The position numbers were made by a program, and so were the translations under genes. The notes beneath the pieces are model-generated. The model did no database searches, had not been told where the DNA came from, and was given only the letters and a program-made list of their open reading frames with translations. Below, one piece after another: positions 51,510-60,494 of a stretch of 64,000 bases of DNA (positions are counted from its first letter, which is position 1; the number at the start of each line of letters is the position of its first letter). Source of the stretch: JAXJSP01 sp036310005 (GTDB lineage Bacteria > Bacillota > Clostridia > Oscillospirales > Acutalibacteraceae); assembly GCA_036310005.1 (NCBI GenBank), contig JAXJSP010000052.1, positions 15,090-79,089 on the forward strand, read 5' to 3'.

Positions 51510-53534
51510 TTACTTATAAAAAGTCAATCTTGATTTAGAAATATCTGAGCGTGTTTCGTCGTATTCATATATTGCTTTGGTTTTTAAATTTATAACAGCA
51601 TATCCGTTATATGTTTTTGATTTATCAGTATTTTTGTTATATCTTGTTTTTGTAAATTTAACCAAAGTATATTTATCATTTATATCTTTGACAGATTTAA
51701 TTTCAAAAGTATCACTGATAGTATCATTCTCTTTAATAAAAGCATCGTGATAATTGTAAAAATATCCTTCTTCATAGTAAATATATTGATATACATCATA
51801 TTTATTTAAAACTAAATCAATATTAAATTTATCTTTAATGATTTTTAAAATTTCTTCGGACTTACATCTTTCAATGTCTGTTTCAATATATGTATTGCTG
51901 ACAGCATCAAATATTTTATTGAATTGGTCTTTTGTTGACTTTACAATTTCGACATTTTCGGGCGACAACATAAAATAATCTTTATTAGAAAGCACGCAAT
52001 AAATCACCGCACCTATTTGTCCTTTTGTTGCTGAATTGCCAACAAACGAAATTTGGTCATCGTCTAAACATGTACAGCAATCTATAAAGGTTGACAGAAG
52101 TTGCTCGGCTTTATATTCAATATTGCCTTGCATACTGTCATCTACATTTAAGTTTGTAACAGCGACATCGGATAAAATCTTTTCGTAATCGGATACTTTA
52201 AATGCACCGTTGCACAACTCAGCAGAACCGGCTGCAAAAAATTCTGCCAACTTTTTATTACAAATTTCAATTTTTTCTGTATAATTGCTCGCTACAGTTT
52301 TTTGGCCTGCATTTTCATAATATAACTGCATTGTTTCATAAGCCTTTTTTGCAAAATAAATATATTCAATTGCAGCAAGTCTTGCCTCTTTTCCCTCATC
52401 ATCAGATAATGCTACAGAATTGGAATATTTAATATATTTATTTAAGCCTAATTCACTTAAAACCAAATATAAATTCAGTTTTTCCATTTCAGTTTTATAT
52501 GACGTCTTTTCGCTCTCTATAGGTGAATTGTTTTTTACAAAGTAATTAAAATCTTCTTTTGCAGTATTATTCTGAATTTTGCCTGAAATATCATCTACTT
52601 TTGAAAACGCATCAACTATATTGAGTGCTGCTTTTTTAGACTCATTTTTGTCAATATCGTTATCGTTATTTAAATCAAAAAGAGATTTAATCAAATCTAT
52701 TTTATCTGAATTTGATTTATTATACGCCGTAACAAACTCGGCATCGTCACCTGTTGCGCCAAATTCAGTCGCAAGTTTTTCAGACTCAGATGCATTAATT
52801 ACATCAAAAACAGATGATACATTCCCCGCATCTGCCACTAGTTGCGCAGATTCATATACAGCATCAAAATCGTTCATCAAGTCTAAACACAAATTGTATG
52901 AAGTATCATAATCAATTAAATTTTTAATCATATCAATTGTAGTTGCATTACTCCACACAAGTTTAAAGTTTGAGTTTAAATACGCAAGTTTTTGAAAAAC
53001 AAAACCATTAGACAGTTCACTTTCAGACTTTGTATCTTTTGAATACTCTGTACTTAAATCAAATTTAACAGAATTACTATCGAAAGTATTAAACAAGTCC
53101 CATACGGTAACAGCATCATTAGATATAATCAGTTTACCGTCTTCTACCGCTATATAACTGTCCAAAATTGCCAAAACATTTGATAACGAGTAATAAGTCT
53201 TATTATTAGTTTTTTTGCAATTACCGAGTTTTAATGATACTGTATTGTTATTAATTGTAGTTACACCGTCAAAAGATGCATTGATATATCTTGTTCCCTT
53301 TTTAAATCTGATACCGTTATTATATTCGCTTACCGTATAATTAGTATGGCGATTCAAAAAATGAGCATCTACATAAATTTCCGCACCTGAAATAATAACA
53401 CTTTCAACTACATCTGAATCTACACTTTTAACAACAATATTCTGCGTGTTATCAGCTGCATTTACTAAAAAGGTAAAAGAAAGCGTTGAAAATGTAACAG
53501 TTATTAAACACAAAAAAGCAATAATTTTTTTCAT
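51510..53534 (-). CDS. Large secreted protein with copper-amine-oxidase-N-like start and an EF-hand loop
   Basis: 674 residues with a signal peptide (hydrophobic 4-24, likely cut after VNA). Residues about 45-140 resemble the copper-amine-oxidase N-terminal-like stalk domain found in surface proteins (AEIYVDAHFL, a short beta unit, YYSLSNVLAILDSY). Then follows a long helical part. Residues 287-298 (DLNNDNDIDKNE) form a canonical EF-hand loop with D1, N3, D5, I8 and E12. The C-terminal 80 residues are beta-rich with many Tyr and Lys. I know no full-length family. It follows the zinc-ribbon membrane protein gene by 1 base, so the two are co-expressed. Confidence 0.65.
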   Translation of the reverse strand: MKKIIAFLCLITVTFSTLSFTFLVNAADNTQNIVVKSVDSDVVESVIISGAEIYVDAHFLNRHTNYTVSEYNNGIRFKKGTRYINASFDGVTTINNNTVSLKLGNCKKTNNKTYYSLSNVLAILDSYIAVEDGKLIISNDAVTVWDLFNTFDSNSVKFDLSTEYSKDTKSESELSNGFVFQKLAYLNSNFKLVWSNATTIDMIKNLIDYDTSYNLCLDLMNDFDAVYESAQLVADAGNVSSVFDVINASESEKLATEFGATGDDAEFVTAYNKSNSDKIDLIKSLFDLNNDNDIDKNESKKAALNIVDAFSKVDDISGKIQNNTAKEDFNYFVKNNSPIESEKTSYKTEMEKLNLYLVLSELGLNKYIKYSNSVALSDDEGKEARLAAIEYIYFAKKAYETMQLYYENAGQKTVASNYTEKIEICNKKLAEFFAAGSAELCNGAFKVSDYEKILSDVAVTNLNVDDSMQGNIEYKAEQLLSTFIDCCTCLDDDQISFVGNSATKGQIGAVIYCVLSNKDYFMLSPENVEIVKSTKDQFNKIFDAVSNTYIETDIERCKSEEILKIIKDKFNIDLVLNKYDVYQYIYYEEGYFYNYHDAFIKENDTISDTFEIKSVKDINDKYTLVKFTKTRYNKNTDKSKTYNGYAVINLKTKAIYEYDETRSDISKSRLTFYK

Positions 53535-53535
53535 A

Positions 53536-54258
53536 TTAATTCACCATTTTCTCGACTATACTGCTCATCATATCATAATAAGCATCCAACAGACCGCAAT
53601 AAGCAGTGTTATAATACTCATATGTTAATAATAAATTGCCTTTATCATCATAGTTTAGCACAATTTCCTTTGTCGTAGCAGGTGTGTCGGTTAATGCTTC
53701 TTCAATTACAGCATCGGTAACATATCCGTTACTTTCTGAAATTTTTTCAGAAATATCGCAAGAAGTAACTTCAACTACAACTTTTGCAGTAGAATAACTC
53801 TTCACTTCAATATCAACATATTTTTCTATTGTATTTAAGAAAGTATTACTTTCATCAACACCGAAAGTCTTTGAATAAAGAGTTTTTTCGACATCAGATT
53901 TTGGTATAAAATAAAAAACCACAGCACAAACCACAGCAATTATCACTAAAATAATTGCTGTTAAAATTATAAACAATTTCTTGAAATTAATTTTTTTGTC
54001 ATTTGGCAAATCATATAACTTATTTCCGCATAAACGACAATTGAGATAATTATCCGGGTTTTTTGCATTACATTTATCGCATATTATGTAATTTTTATTA
54101 GCAGGTCTTTTTTGAACCTGTTTTGTTTCGGGTTCGTTATTAAAATCTAAATCAACATTAAAACTTGTTATATTTTCTTCATTATTGAGCATTTTAAAAC
54201 AACGAACGCAAACTGACGCACCATCTAAATTGTCTTTGCCGCAATTTTTACAAACCAT
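53536..54258 (-). CDS. Double zinc-ribbon membrane protein
   Basis: 240 residues. Two zinc ribbons precede the membrane: CKNCGKDNLDGASVCVRC at 3-20 and CDKCNAKNPDNYLNCRLCG at about 62-80. One membrane helix follows at about 95-117, then an outside domain of about 120 residues with conserved-looking VEVTSCDISEKISE. The topology resembles zinc-ribbon anchors that display an extracellular domain. The ATG at 54258 follows GAGGG. Co-transcribed with the secreted EF-hand protein from a strong promoter. Function unknown. Confidence 0.65.
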   Translation of the reverse strand: MVCKNCGKDNLDGASVCVRCFKMLNNEENITSFNVDLDFNNEPETKQVQKRPANKNYIICDKCNAKNPDNYLNCRLCGNKLYDLPNDKKINFKKLFIILTAIILVIIAVVCAVVFYFIPKSDVEKTLYSKTFGVDESNTFLNTIEKYVDIEVKSYSTAKVVVEVTSCDISEKISESNGYVTDAVIEEALTDTPATTKEIVLNYDDKGNLLLTYEYYNTAYCGLLDAYYDMMSSIVEKMVN

Positions 54259-54289
54259 TCTTACCCTCAATTCTGATTTTATTAATTAA

Positions 54290-54318
54290 ATTCTATATTA
54301 GTAGTAATAATTTGTCAA
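54290..54318 (-). promoter_or_regulatory. Promoter of the zinc-ribbon/secreted-protein pair
   Basis: TTGACA (54313-54318), 17-base spacer, TAGAAT (54290-54295) on the minus strand. Confidence 0.75.
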
Positions 54319-54322
54319 TTAT

Positions 54323-55528
54323 TTAATTAATTTTTGCGGCACTTTCACCTGCAATATAACCGCTCGACCATGCCCACTGCAAATTAAAGCCGCCACAGTC
54401 CCCATCTACATCTAAAATTTCACCGCAAGAATATAAATTTTTACAGTTTAAAGACTGTAAATTTTCATCAAATTCCGATAAATCAATACCGCCGACAGTT
54501 GTTTGTGCATTATCAAATCCGCAAACGCCTTTAACAACTACTTCAAAATTAAGTAAATTAGATACCAGATTTTTAATTTGAATCTGTGAAATCTCATAAG
54601 AATTACCGCTAACGGGTATTTTGCTCTTTTTCAGTATACAAAAGCCTATTCTTTTATTAATTAGTCCTAACAGCAGGTTTTCATTATTATTTTCATAACA
54701 ATTATTTACTCTATAAGTAATCTCATTTAATAATTCGTTATAATTGTAGTCTGGCATAAAATTAATATATGCTTTTACATTTTTATTAATCGATGCAAAC
54801 CTTGAAATTTGAAGAACTACCGGACCTGAAATTCCGTAATCTGTGAATAAAATCTCACCAAAACTGTTTACAGACATATTATTTGATTTCAATGTCAAAA
54901 GCACATCGGCTTTCATTCCTTTAGCAGATTTTAAAAATTCGGTATCAGTTTTCAACGGTACTATTGATTCTTTAAGATTAACTAATTTATGACCGAATTG
55001 TGTTAAAAAAGCATAACCGTTACCATCAGAACCGGTTTTAGGTGCTGCTTTACCGCCACATGCAATTATAACCTTGTCAAAACAGTATTCATTATTTAAA
55101 ACAAACTTATCGTCCTTTTTATCGAGTGATACTATTTTTTTATCGCATATAATATTGACTTGTTGTTTTTCACATTCAAATCTTAAAGCGTCTACAACAG
55201 ACTGCGCTTGAAAAGATGCAGGAAACAGTTTATTGCCTCCGTCATCTTTTATCGGTATATTAATTGATTTAAAAAATGATATAGTATCATTTAGATTAAA
55301 CCTGTCTAAAATTTCAATTGCAGCATCACAAGAATTACTATGAAAGTATTTGATATCTAAATTTCTATTTGTTATATTACATCTTCCGTTACCGGTTGTA
55401 ATTAATTTTTTTGCTACTCTGTTATTACCCTCAAAAACATTTACTTGTGCATTTTTATTTGTTCTTTTTGCTGCAATAGCACTGATTAAGCCCGATGCTC
55501 CTCCGCCAATAACTCCTATTTTAACCAT
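54323..55528 (-). CDS. HI0933/YhiN-family flavoprotein
   Basis: 401-residue FAD-binding protein of the YhiN/BaiN type. N-terminal KIGVIGGGASGLISAIAAKR, then VFEGNNRVAKKLITTGNGRCNITN, CGGKAAPKTGSDGNGYAF, and the C-terminal QTTVGGIDLSEFDENLQS and LDVDGDCGGFNLQWAWSSGYIAG, all family signatures. Many annotated 'aminoacetone oxidases' belong here, but the true substrate is unsettled. The ATG at 55528 follows AAGGAG, which directly follows the lysC terminator; a separate promoter cannot fit between them. Confidence 0.88.
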   Translation of the reverse strand: MVKIGVIGGGASGLISAIAAKRTNKNAQVNVFEGNNRVAKKLITTGNGRCNITNRNLDIKYFHSNSCDAAIEILDRFNLNDTISFFKSINIPIKDDGGNKLFPASFQAQSVVDALRFECEKQQVNIICDKKIVSLDKKDDKFVLNNEYCFDKVIIACGGKAAPKTGSDGNGYAFLTQFGHKLVNLKESIVPLKTDTEFLKSAKGMKADVLLTLKSNNMSVNSFGEILFTDYGISGPVVLQISRFASINKNVKAYINFMPDYNYNELLNEITYRVNNCYENNNENLLLGLINKRIGFCILKKSKIPVSGNSYEISQIQIKNLVSNLLNFEVVVKGVCGFDNAQTTVGGIDLSEFDENLQSLNCKNLYSCGEILDVDGDCGGFNLQWAWSSGYIAGESAAKIN

Positions 55529-55547
55529 AATGTTCTCCTTTAAAAAA

Positions 55548-55567
55548 GCCGCAGACAACGCTGCGGC
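55548..55567 (-). terminator. Terminator after lysC
   Basis: 7-bp GC-rich stem (55548-55554 with 55561-55567), 6-base loop, then TTTTTT on the minus strand and AAAGGAG of the next gene. It probably ends most lysC transcripts. Confidence 0.8.
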
Positions 55568-55573
55568 ATTTTT

Positions 55574-56773
55574 TTATTTTATAAAAGCATCATGTACAAC
55601 TTTAACTGCTTTATCTGCTGAATCTAAGTCGATAAGTACAGAAATTTTAATTTCACTTGTAGCAATCATTTGAATATTAATATGCGCATCATAAAGTGCC
55701 TCAAACATTCTTGATGCAACACCGTGATGTGATTCCATTCCTGCGCCGACAATAGAAACTTTTGCAACATGGTCGTCAACATATACTTCAGTACTTTCAC
55801 CGACAAAGTCATTTACTACTTCAACCGTTTCTTTTTCCTGTTCTTTTGAAATGGTGAAAGTAATATCTTTTGTTCCGTCTCTGCCGACAGATTGTAAAAT
55901 AATATCTACATTAATTTTCTTTTGAGCCAGTTTATCGAACAGTTTAAATGCAACACCGGGTTCATCTTCCAAACCAACTACAGAAATACGGGTAACATTA
56001 GTATCTTTTGCTACTCCTCTAATCAACATTTTTTCCATTTTAGTCCTCTCCTTAACAACAGTACCAGGCTTATTTTCAAGGCTGGATAATACTTCAAGTT
56101 TAATATTATGCTTTTTAGCCAATTCAACAGAACGATTATGCAAAACCTGTGCACCCAAAGATGCAAGTTCTAGCATTTCATCATAAGTAATTTCACTTAA
56201 TTTCTGAGCATTATCTACTTTTCTCGGGTCAGCAGTATAAACACCGTCAACATCGGTATATATCTGACATCTATCTGCTCTTAAAGCAACAGCCAAAGCA
56301 ACAGCACTTGTATCAGAACCGCCTCTGCCCAAAGTAGTAATATCGCCGAATCTGTTTATACCTTGAAAGCCTGCAACAATGACAATGCTTTTTCTTGCAA
56401 GTTCAGCCTGCATTCTTTCAGATGATACTGTCTTTATTCTCGCGTTGCCGTACATTGAAGTTGACTCAACACCGGCTTGCCATCCAAGTAATGAAACAAC
56501 CGGATAACCTAACTTTTCAATTGCCATCGCTAATAAAGCAATTGATATTTGCTCACCGGCAGACATTAACATATCAAGTTCTCTTTTTGAAGCATTCGGG
56601 TTGATTTCGTTCGCTTTTGCAATAAGGTCATCGGTTGTATCTCCTTGTGCACTTACTGCAACTACAACATCATTACCCTGTTTATAAGTATCGGTTATAA
56701 TGCGAGCAACATTCATTACTCTTTGTGCATCAGCAACCGAAGTTCCGCCAAATTTTTGCACTATTAATGCCAT
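55574..56773 (-). CDS. lysC: Aspartate kinase
   Basis: First step of the aspartate pathway to Lys, Thr and Met. N-terminal IVQKFGGTSVAD (ATP site), GRGGSDTSAVALAVAL near 148-163, YTDVDGVYTADPRKV, and two C-terminal ACT domains (TRISVVGLEDEPG and VSIVGAGMESHHGV) that bind the feedback amino acid. 399 residues. Located after hom, as part of ACT-hom-lysC. Confidence 0.96.
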   Translation of the reverse strand: MALIVQKFGGTSVADAQRVMNVARIITDTYKQGNDVVVAVSAQGDTTDDLIAKANEINPNASKRELDMLMSAGEQISIALLAMAIEKLGYPVVSLLGWQAGVESTSMYGNARIKTVSSERMQAELARKSIVIVAGFQGINRFGDITTLGRGGSDTSAVALAVALRADRCQIYTDVDGVYTADPRKVDNAQKLSEITYDEMLELASLGAQVLHNRSVELAKKHNIKLEVLSSLENKPGTVVKERTKMEKMLIRGVAKDTNVTRISVVGLEDEPGVAFKLFDKLAQKKINVDIILQSVGRDGTKDITFTISKEQEKETVEVVNDFVGESTEVYVDDHVAKVSIVGAGMESHHGVASRMFEALYDAHINIQMIATSEIKISVLIDLDSADKAVKVVHDAFIK

Positions 56774-56791
56774 AAATTTTACTCCTCTACT

Positions 56792-58018
56792 CTAATCTAA
56801 AACATGTAAAACACTTTCAACTTTAAAATCTTTATTTTCTTTTAATTGTTTTAAAATGTCTTTTTCTATTCCTTTAACTACAACACAAAACTCGTTGCAC
56901 TCATCAACTCTTATAACTTTTACAATCTCAAGAGTTGATTTCAAATCATTTATAACTTTATCGGGATCATCTGCACTGAGTCTGACAAAAAGTTCACATT
57001 CACAATCTGAATGATTGATAACGTAATTATCGGTTTCTTCTCCCCAATATAAATATTTTCTTGCCTTCATGTGTTTAACGCAATCAATAACATCGGCTAC
57101 AACAGCACTTGCGGTAGGCAGTTTTCCTGCTCCTCTACCGTAAAACATAACATCGCCTATTACATCGCCGCGCACCATTATCGCGTTAAATACATCATCA
57201 ACAGACGATAATTGGCTGTATTTGGGAACAACACAAGGATAGACAACGCAATTAATTTTATCGTCACTGTCTTTTTTAACAATGCCGAGTAATTTTATAA
57301 CGCTCTCAAATTTTTCAGCAAATTCAACATCTTTTAATGTGATGTTTCTGATGCCTTCTGTATATACATTTTTAGGACTGACATGCTTGCCGAATGCAAG
57401 GGATGCCAAAATACAAATTTTTCTGCAAGTATCATGACCGTCTATATCAGCAGACGGATCTCTTTCAGCATAGCCTTTTTGCTGTGCTAATGCAAGTGCA
57501 TCGTCAAAACTCATATTATCATCAATCATTTTTGTCAAAATGAAGTTAGTAGTTCCGTTTAAAATACCGATTATTTCAGAAAATTGATTTGCCGCTAAAC
57601 ATTGAGAAATCGGTCTGATAATCGGAATACCGCCGCCAACACTTGCTTCAAATAAAAAGTTCAAATTATTTTCATAAGCAATCTGCAACAACTCATGACC
57701 GAATGTTGCTACCAACTCTTTATTTGATGTAACAACATTTTTACCGTTTAACAGACATTTTCTTACAAAATCATAAGCCGGTTTAGTACCGCCCATACAT
57801 TCTACAACGATTGAAATTTCATCATCATTTAAAATGTCTTCAAAATTTGTTGTAAATCTGTTTGCCAAAGGACTGTCCGGAAATTCGCGTAAGTCGAGAA
57901 TCTTTTTAATATTAATGACCTCTTTTGACTTTTTTGAAATACTTTCGTTGTTTTGTAACAAAACTTCAACTACTCCGGAGCCGACTACACCGTGTCCCAA
58001 AATTGCAATATTAATCAT
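56792..58018 (-). CDS. hom: Homoserine dehydrogenase
   Basis: Reduces aspartate semialdehyde to homoserine. NAD(P) fold ILGHGVVGSGVVEVL, catalytic-domain block FEASVGGGIPIIRP, ILNGTTNFILTKM, and GYAERDPSADIDGHDTCRKICILASLAFG with the catalytic lysine. A C-terminal ACT domain spans about 320-400. 408 residues. 9 bases after the ACT gene. Confidence 0.96.
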   Translation of the reverse strand: MINIAILGHGVVGSGVVEVLLQNNESISKKSKEVINIKKILDLREFPDSPLANRFTTNFEDILNDDEISIVVECMGGTKPAYDFVRKCLLNGKNVVTSNKELVATFGHELLQIAYENNLNFLFEASVGGGIPIIRPISQCLAANQFSEIIGILNGTTNFILTKMIDDNMSFDDALALAQQKGYAERDPSADIDGHDTCRKICILASLAFGKHVSPKNVYTEGIRNITLKDVEFAEKFESVIKLLGIVKKDSDDKINCVVYPCVVPKYSQLSSVDDVFNAIMVRGDVIGDVMFYGRGAGKLPTASAVVADVIDCVKHMKARKYLYWGEETDNYVINHSDCECELFVRLSADDPDKVINDLKSTLEIVKVIRVDECNEFCVVVKGIEKDILKQLKENKDFKVESVLHVLD

Positions 58019-58027
58019 TGTTGTCTC

Positions 58028-58453
58028 CTAACCTATTACTTGACTTAATGTGATTACACCGTCAAGCTTACATATTTTATTATACAAGTTTATATTATCA
58101 TCAACATTTTCACACGAAACTGTAACAGTAAATGATGCTCTTCCGCCGGTCGGCAAATCTTGATTAACAGTTAATATATTAGCACCGAACTTATAAAGAT
58201 GTGTCAGCACCCCGGAAAGCACACCGGGTGTATCAGACAGCACACCTTGAAATGTTATTATCTTACCAAGAGAATTATTATACTCAGATACATAATCTCT
58301 ATATTTATAATAAGCACTTCGTGAAATTCCTGTTATTTTTACCGCTTCGCTTGCATTTTTTGCAATACCCAAAGCAATTAGTTTTTTCGTTTCAATTACT
58401 TTCAAATAAATTTCAGGAACGATGCGACTATCTATTAACAACATGTTTTCCAA
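58028..58453 (-). CDS. PheB/UPF0735-type ACT-domain protein
   Basis: 141 residues with an N-terminal helix-turn-helix-like part (ASEAVKITGISRSAYYKYRDYV) and a C-terminal ACT domain (TFQGVLSDTPGVLSGVLTHLYKFGANILTVNQD). This is the UPF0735/PheB family; PheB is linked to aromatic amino acid genes in Bacillus, but here and in many Clostridia the gene heads a hom operon. It may sense an amino acid and regulate the pathway. I chose the TTG at 58453, with AGGTGG 5 bases upstream; a GTG at 58462 and an ATG at 58444 are alternatives. Confidence 0.85.
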   Translation of the reverse strand: MENMLLIDSRIVPEIYLKVIETKKLIALGIAKNASEAVKITGISRSAYYKYRDYVSEYNNSLGKIITFQGVLSDTPGVLSGVLTHLYKFGANILTVNQDLPTGGRASFTVTVSCENVDDNINLYNKICKLDGVITLSQVIG

Positions 58454-58494
58454 AAAGTCCACCTACCAAAAACACTTGTATTTCAATCGAATAC

Positions 58495-58523
58495 ATTATA
58501 TCACATTAAATTCATCATTTCAA
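58495..58523 (-). promoter_or_regulatory. Promoter of the ACT-hom-lysC operon
   Basis: TTGAAA (58518-58523), 17-base spacer, TATAAT (58495-58500) on the minus strand. No lysine riboswitch or T-box fits in the short leader. Confidence 0.75.
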
Positions 58524-58599
58524 TTATTTGTTACACTCAAAAAGAGATAATATTTATTCAAAAAACTGTAAAAAAATATGTAAAATATACAAAAAATTT

Positions 58600-58627
58600 A
58601 AAACACATCGCAAAACCGATATGTTTT
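58600..58627 (-). terminator. Terminator after nagB
   Basis: 11-bp stem with one G-T pair (58600-58610 with 58617-58627), 6-base loop, then a T-rich run on the minus strand. Confidence 0.75.
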
Positions 58628-58645
58628 AAATTTAAAATTATATAA

Positions 58646-59353
58646 TTAGTCTTCGCAAACAATAACAGTCACATCGGGATGAAATTGCAAAATTGAAGCA
58701 GGAACGTTAGGAGTAACAGGCCCTTCAAGAGCTTGTTTAAGTATTTCAATTTTGTTTCCGCCTGCAACCAACAAAACTTTTTTTGCTTGCATAATCGCTT
58801 TTATGCCAATAGTAATTGCACTTTTAGGTACTTCATCTATGCTGTTAAAAAATCTTGCATTTGCATCAATTGTAGATTCATCCAATTTAACAACATGAGT
58901 GTTTGTCGGGAAATGGTCATCAGGTTCATTAAATCCGATATGACCGTCAAGTCCGATTCCAAGAAGTTGCAAGTCTATTCCGCCATAGTTTTCAACTACT
59001 TTATCGTAACGGATACATTCTTGTTGCATATCACTTGCAACACCGCTTGGTACATTGGTATTGTTTTTATCAATATTAATATGATTAAACAAATTAGTAT
59101 TCATAAAGTAACGATAACTTTGGTTATCGTTTTCAGATAAACCGACATATTCATCAAGATTGACACTTTTTACTTTAGAAAAATCAATTTCTCCGTTTTT
59201 ATTTTTCTCAATCAGTTTCTGATAAATACCGACAGGGCTTGAACCGGTCGCAAGTCCCAAAACACAATCGGGTTTTTGTTTTACTTGTTGTGCAATAATT
59301 GATGCTGCTTCATCGCATAATTGCTCATACTTTTCAAAGTTTAAAATCTTCAT
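58646..59353 (-). CDS. nagB: Glucosamine-6-phosphate deaminase
   Basis: Converts glucosamine-6-P to fructose-6-P and ammonia. Family blocks: GLATGSSPVGIYQKLI near 34-49, VNLDEYVGL, LLGIGLDGHIGFNEPDD (catalytic Asp/His region) and AITIGIKAIMQAKKVLLVAGG. 235 residues, the short Firmicutes form without the allosteric extension. Last gene of the amino-sugar operon; nagA, the preceding pathway step, is at 37.3 kb. Confidence 0.96.
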   Translation of the reverse strand: MKILNFEKYEQLCDEAASIIAQQVKQKPDCVLGLATGSSPVGIYQKLIEKNKNGEIDFSKVKSVNLDEYVGLSENDNQSYRYFMNTNLFNHINIDKNNTNVPSGVASDMQQECIRYDKVVENYGGIDLQLLGIGLDGHIGFNEPDDHFPTNTHVVKLDESTIDANARFFNSIDEVPKSAITIGIKAIMQAKKVLLVAGGNKIEILKQALEGPVTPNVPASILQFHPDVTVIVCED

Positions 59354-59379
59354 ATACTAAAATTCCTCACTCAAACATT

Positions 59380-60480
59380 CTACTTTACATACTTTGAAAC
59401 AATGTCCTTCATTTGATTCCACTTTTTCTCCATATCTTCAACAAGTTTAAACTGTGTACGCGCTCTTACTAAATTATGATCATCATATTTAATCTTAAAA
59501 TATGTATCTCCGTCAAGATAATCAGTCAGGAATCTCATGCCACATTCAATAGTCATCATTTTTGCTCCTTCAGGAAGAAGCATAATTTCTTCGTTGGTTA
59601 ATTTATTGTCGCAGCCTTCAAGATAACCTTCTACATAAGTTTTAAACATTTTAATATCTAAACTTACTTTACTCAGGTCTTTCTCATCTTCTGCTGCAGT
59701 ATTTGCTCCAAAACGAATTGAGTCGCCGAAATCGTTAACTGAAAATCCCGGCATAATTGTATCCAAATCTATTACGCACAATGCCTTTTTAGTGTCTTTA
59801 TCCAATAAAACATTATTACATTTTGTATCGTTGTGCGTAACTCTAAGCGGCAATCTGTTCGAGTTATATGCGTCATATAAAACAGAATAAAAGTCTTTTC
59901 TTGCGTTTACAAACTCTATTTCTGCCTTAACTGAGTCAGCTCTTTTAACAACATCATTCTTACATGAGCGTACAAAAGTTTCATATCTTTTAGGAGTATT
60001 ATGAAAATCAGGTATAACTTCATATAATTCATTAGCAGGAAAATCATTCAATAAATTTTGAAATCTTCCGAAGGCAACACCGCATTGTTTAAATTCATCT
60101 AATGTTTCAGGCAAGTCAAAACAATATGAATTTTCAACAAAATCATACATTCTCCAGGTATTACCCAATTCATCAAGATAGCAAATATCATCATCAGTCG
60201 TTTTCACAATACTCATTACCGATCTGCCATCATTTACTTTTTGATTTAAAAAAGTGATTACTTTTTTGATGTTTTCAAGCAAATCATTTGGGTTTTTAAA
60301 AATAGATGTATTTACACGTTGAAAAATATATCTCTTTAAATTATTGTTTTCGCCTGAACATACAACTAAAAAAGTCGAATTAATATGTCCGTTTCCGTAC
60401 GGTTCACAACTTACAGGTTCAGATACAGTCTTAAAATGCGACAATGCCTTTACCGCTAAATCTTTTAAATTATCAGTCAA
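59380..60480 (-). CDS. N-acetylhexosamine-1-kinase-like (NahK-type) phosphotransferase
   Basis: 366-residue aminoglycoside-phosphotransferase-fold kinase. The N-terminal PYGNGHINSTFLV and RYIFQRVNTSIFKNPNDLLENI closely resemble Bifidobacterium NahK, which phosphorylates GlcNAc/GalNAc at C1. Catalytic loop THNDTKCNNVLLD and metal-binding VIDLDTIMPGFSVNDFGDSIRFG are complete. Starts with TTG at 60480 behind GGGGG. Sits between a GH109/Gfo-Idh-like gene and nagB, so use of GalNAc/GlcNAc from host glycans is likely. Specificity needs assay. Confidence 0.8.
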   Translation of the reverse strand: MTDNLKDLAVKALSHFKTVSEPVSCEPYGNGHINSTFLVVCSGENNNLKRYIFQRVNTSIFKNPNDLLENIKKVITFLNQKVNDGRSVMSIVKTTDDDICYLDELGNTWRMYDFVENSYCFDLPETLDEFKQCGVAFGRFQNLLNDFPANELYEVIPDFHNTPKRYETFVRSCKNDVVKRADSVKAEIEFVNARKDFYSVLYDAYNSNRLPLRVTHNDTKCNNVLLDKDTKKALCVIDLDTIMPGFSVNDFGDSIRFGANTAAEDEKDLSKVSLDIKMFKTYVEGYLEGCDNKLTNEEIMLLPEGAKMMTIECGMRFLTDYLDGDTYFKIKYDDHNLVRARTQFKLVEDMEKKWNQMKDIVSKYVK

Positions 60481-60494
60481 ACTATTTCCCCCTA

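Noticed and set aside
58454..58500. Lysine or threonine riboswitch before the ACT-hom-lysC operon
   Set aside because: The gap from promoter to start is about 40 bases, too short for a lysine riboswitch, and no terminator/anti-terminator pair is seen.
58733..59140. 135-codon plus-strand open frame opposite nagB
   Set aside because: Lies wholly antisense to a clear nagB gene, with Phe/Cys/Asn-rich sequence typical of antisense frames in AT-rich DNA.
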